From Caldilineaceae bacterium (lineage in GTDB: Bacteria; Chloroflexota; Anaerolineae; Caldilineales; Caldilineaceae): 5,881 nt of DNA. Positions 4,467 through 5,881 of the stretch are shown here, piece after piece. The notes under the pieces are model-generated. The model did not search any database. It was given only the letters and a program-made list of their open reading frames with translations, and was not told the origin of the DNA. Position numbers and translations under genes: made by a program. Positions within the stretch are counted from its first letter, which is position 1; every line of letters begins with the position of its first letter. The DNA lies in contig WGCB01000417.1 in assembly GCA_015494005.1 (NCBI GenBank), forward strand, positions 1 through 5,881, read 5' to 3'.

Positions 4467-5881
4467 TCACGGGGCCAACTTGTAGCCATGCCCCCGCACG
4501 GTGAGGAGAAAACGCGGTTGTTTCGGATCCGGTTCGATCTTGCGTCGGAGACGATTCACCGCACTACGCAGCCGGGCTTCATCCTGGAGTTTGTCGTATT
4601 CGTAGTCTTCGCCTTCCAGGGCACAGGTGATGTCCTCCGGTGTGCAGAGGCGTCCCCGATGTTTATGGAGGTAGGTAAGCAGGGTGTACTCCTGAGGCGT
4701 CAGGTCCACCAACTGACCGAGCACCCACACCTGGCGATTCTGGTGGTCGATCCACAGCCCTGTCCGGGCTTCTTCAGGCAAGTCGGGTGACTCCTGCCCT
4801 GAGGTTAGAATCGCCTCGCCCAGCAGTCCCAACAACACCAGATCTTGGGCGAAGTCCTGGAGTTCAGAAACTGTGTAGTGGATCTCCGCATGGAAGGTGC
4901 AGAGATCCTTGAGCACGTAGCCGTACAAGAGCTTTAGATAATTACTTATACCCACGCCCAGGCGTACGCAGGCCTGGCAGCGCACCTCTAACGCCCACTG
5001 TATGGTTCGACGACGCAGTGGATCTATTTCCCGCTCTCGAAAGCGAATTTCCTGCAGAACAAGATCGAGACGACTCGGATCGCCCTCCAGGGCGGATGTC
5101 GCCTCCATCAGCGTCTTCTCAAATACCAGCCGTTCGGAGAGCGGATAGGCCTGGAGGAGACAATGCCTCAGGCTCATCTCCAGGCTGAGGTAATCCATCA
5201 CCAGGAAATCCCGACGGGCCTGGGTGAAATCGATGAGCCAGGTGTTCCCTTCCCGGTCCACCAGAATGTGATCCAGATCCACATGTCCGTGGACATGGCC
5301 ATAGAGCACCTCTCCCTCGACCTGTAGCGCTCCTCGTTCCCAGGCCAACCAGGGCAGGAAGAGCTGTTCCTGGGTACCGTTTGGCAACCAAATGCTCATA
5401 GCGTTGTCGAATTCCAAACGCGCCAAACTGGCCTGATCCAGGAGGCGGCCAAGGATGTGGGCGCATGCTTCCAGCTCATGGCTGTGATGGTCTTCACGGA
5501 CGAAGTGGGAGATGACCGACAGCATCTCCCGCAGAATCCGCTCTCGTCGATGCCAACGGTCCAGGGTTTGTCCGAAGAAAACATCCAGCACATACTCCGA
5601 TTGGGCGGTGGACAAGGCATGGAGGGCCTGAGCAAGGGGACGCACGCTTTCCTCGTGGGCGCCCACCAGGTTGTAGGTGCAGAGGGTATAGTGCACAGAG
5701 CGTTGGATCGCGTTTAGAAGAACGATCTGGAGATCTGCATTCCGCGGTGCATGGGCTTTGTAACGTGCCTCCTCCTCTTCCCCCACCTCTCGGAGCGCGC
5801 AGGCGAGCACGCCCTGTTCCAGATCCCCATGGCGGCGATTGGCCGTATAGGCCAGGTAAATATAGCCCTGGCCCTGTACAT
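4467..5881 (-). CDS. Degenerate kinase-fold / winged-helix regulator (5' end outside window)
   Basis: The frame is open through the right edge. A GTG at 5810 could start a 447-residue protein but has no convincing ribosome binding site, and the 23 codons upstream look coding (GYIYLAYTANRRHGDLEQG), so I treat it as 5'-partial. Numbered from that GTG, residues 1-160 are helical and acidic/His-rich. Residues about 165-215 resemble the catalytic core of aminoglycoside phosphotransferase/kinase-fold proteins: HGHVDLDHILV (174-184), then WLIDF (191-195). Canonical HGDLHxxNILV would have Asp at 176 and Asn at 181; both are His here, while Asp194 of the DFG-like position remains. A helical lobe follows (about 220-335). 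Residues 350-447 are an OmpR/PhoB-type winged helix: VDLTPQEYTLLTYL, SAVNRLRRKIEPDP, LLTVRGHGYKL. There is no receiver domain in view. It is probably a DNA-binding regulator using a catalytically dead, ligand- or partner-binding kinase domain. It resembles the kinase-like domains linked to NTPase conflict systems (TCAD9-type), a weak link made from memory. Confidence 0.75.
   Translation of the reverse strand, partial: VQGQGYIYLAYTANRRHGDLEQGVLACALREVGEEEEARYKAHAPRNADLQIVLLNAIQRSVHYTLCTYNLVGAHEESVRPLAQALHALSTAQSEYVLDVFFGQTLDRWHRRERILREMLSVISHFVREDHHSHELEACAHILGRLLDQASLARLEFDNAMSIWLPNGTQEQLFLPWLAWERGALQVEGEVLYGHVHGHVDLDHILVDREGNTWLIDFTQARRDFLVMDYLSLEMSLRHCLLQAYPLSERLVFEKTLMEATSALEGDPSRLDLVLQEIRFREREIDPLRRRTIQWALEVRCQACVRLGVGISNYLKLLYGYVLKDLCTFHAEIHYTVSELQDFAQDLVLLGLLGEAILTSGQESPDLPEEARTGLWIDHQNRQVWVLGQLVDLTPQEYTLLTYLHKHRGRLCTPEDITCALEGEDYEYDKLQDEARLRSAVNRLRRKIEPDPKQPRFLLTVRGHGYKLAP

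Noticed and set aside
1..5881. CRISPR array, tRNA, rRNA or insertion sequence
   Set aside because: No regularly spaced repeats with spacers, cloverleaf-like sequence, or transposase motifs with terminal inverted repeats were seen. The only tandem repeat is the contiguous heptamer array.

Overview
The window is about 5.9 kb of GC-rich bacterial DNA holding five substantial genes plus fragments. Gene style, a degenerate heptamer tandem repeat, a leftover minimal nucleotidyltransferase and a kinase-fold/winged-helix fusion would all fit a Chloroflexota-type genome. That assignment rests on general resemblance only, because there is no rRNA or other marker here.

Left part, plus strand (1-1509): the probable tail of an upstream gene, then a PII-like small signalling protein (104-517), then a ten-helix-type sodium/calcium (cation) exchanger (514-1509). 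The last two overlap by ATGA and are almost certainly translationally coupled. This suggests that the PII-like protein controls or senses the state of the exchanger.

Middle, minus strand (1530-4273): a textbook sigma-70-type promoter (TTGACA, 17-bp spacer, TACAAT) drives a MiaB-like tRNA methylthiotransferase (2622-4142, own strong ribosome binding site). After 87 bp, occupied mostly by ten degenerate heptamers, comes a second cation exchanger of another subtype (1530-2534). The two exchanger genes face each other tail to tail with 20 bp between their stop codons, and no obvious terminator hairpin lies between them.

Right part, minus strand (4289-5881): a large regulator runs in from beyond the right edge. 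It joins a kinase/phosphotransferase-like domain whose catalytic loop has lost its key residues to a C-terminal OmpR/PhoB-type winged helix. Its GC content is visibly lower than that of its neighbours. It ends at 4467 and is followed by a good rho-independent terminator (4289-4327) that sits just upstream of the miaB promoter, so the two transcription units are cleanly separated.

The 324-bp stretch without an intact gene (4143-4466) holds, from left to right, the miaB leader (about 96 nt), its promoter, the terminator, and, on the plus strand, a roughly 30-codon remnant that reads like the C-terminal half of an MNT-type nucleotidyltransferase (the antitoxin partner of HEPN toxins).

The most unusual items are the degenerate-kinase/winged-helix regulator, the heptamer array between miaB and the exchanger, and the nucleotidyltransferase remnant. 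I see no complete defence or biosynthetic system in the window.
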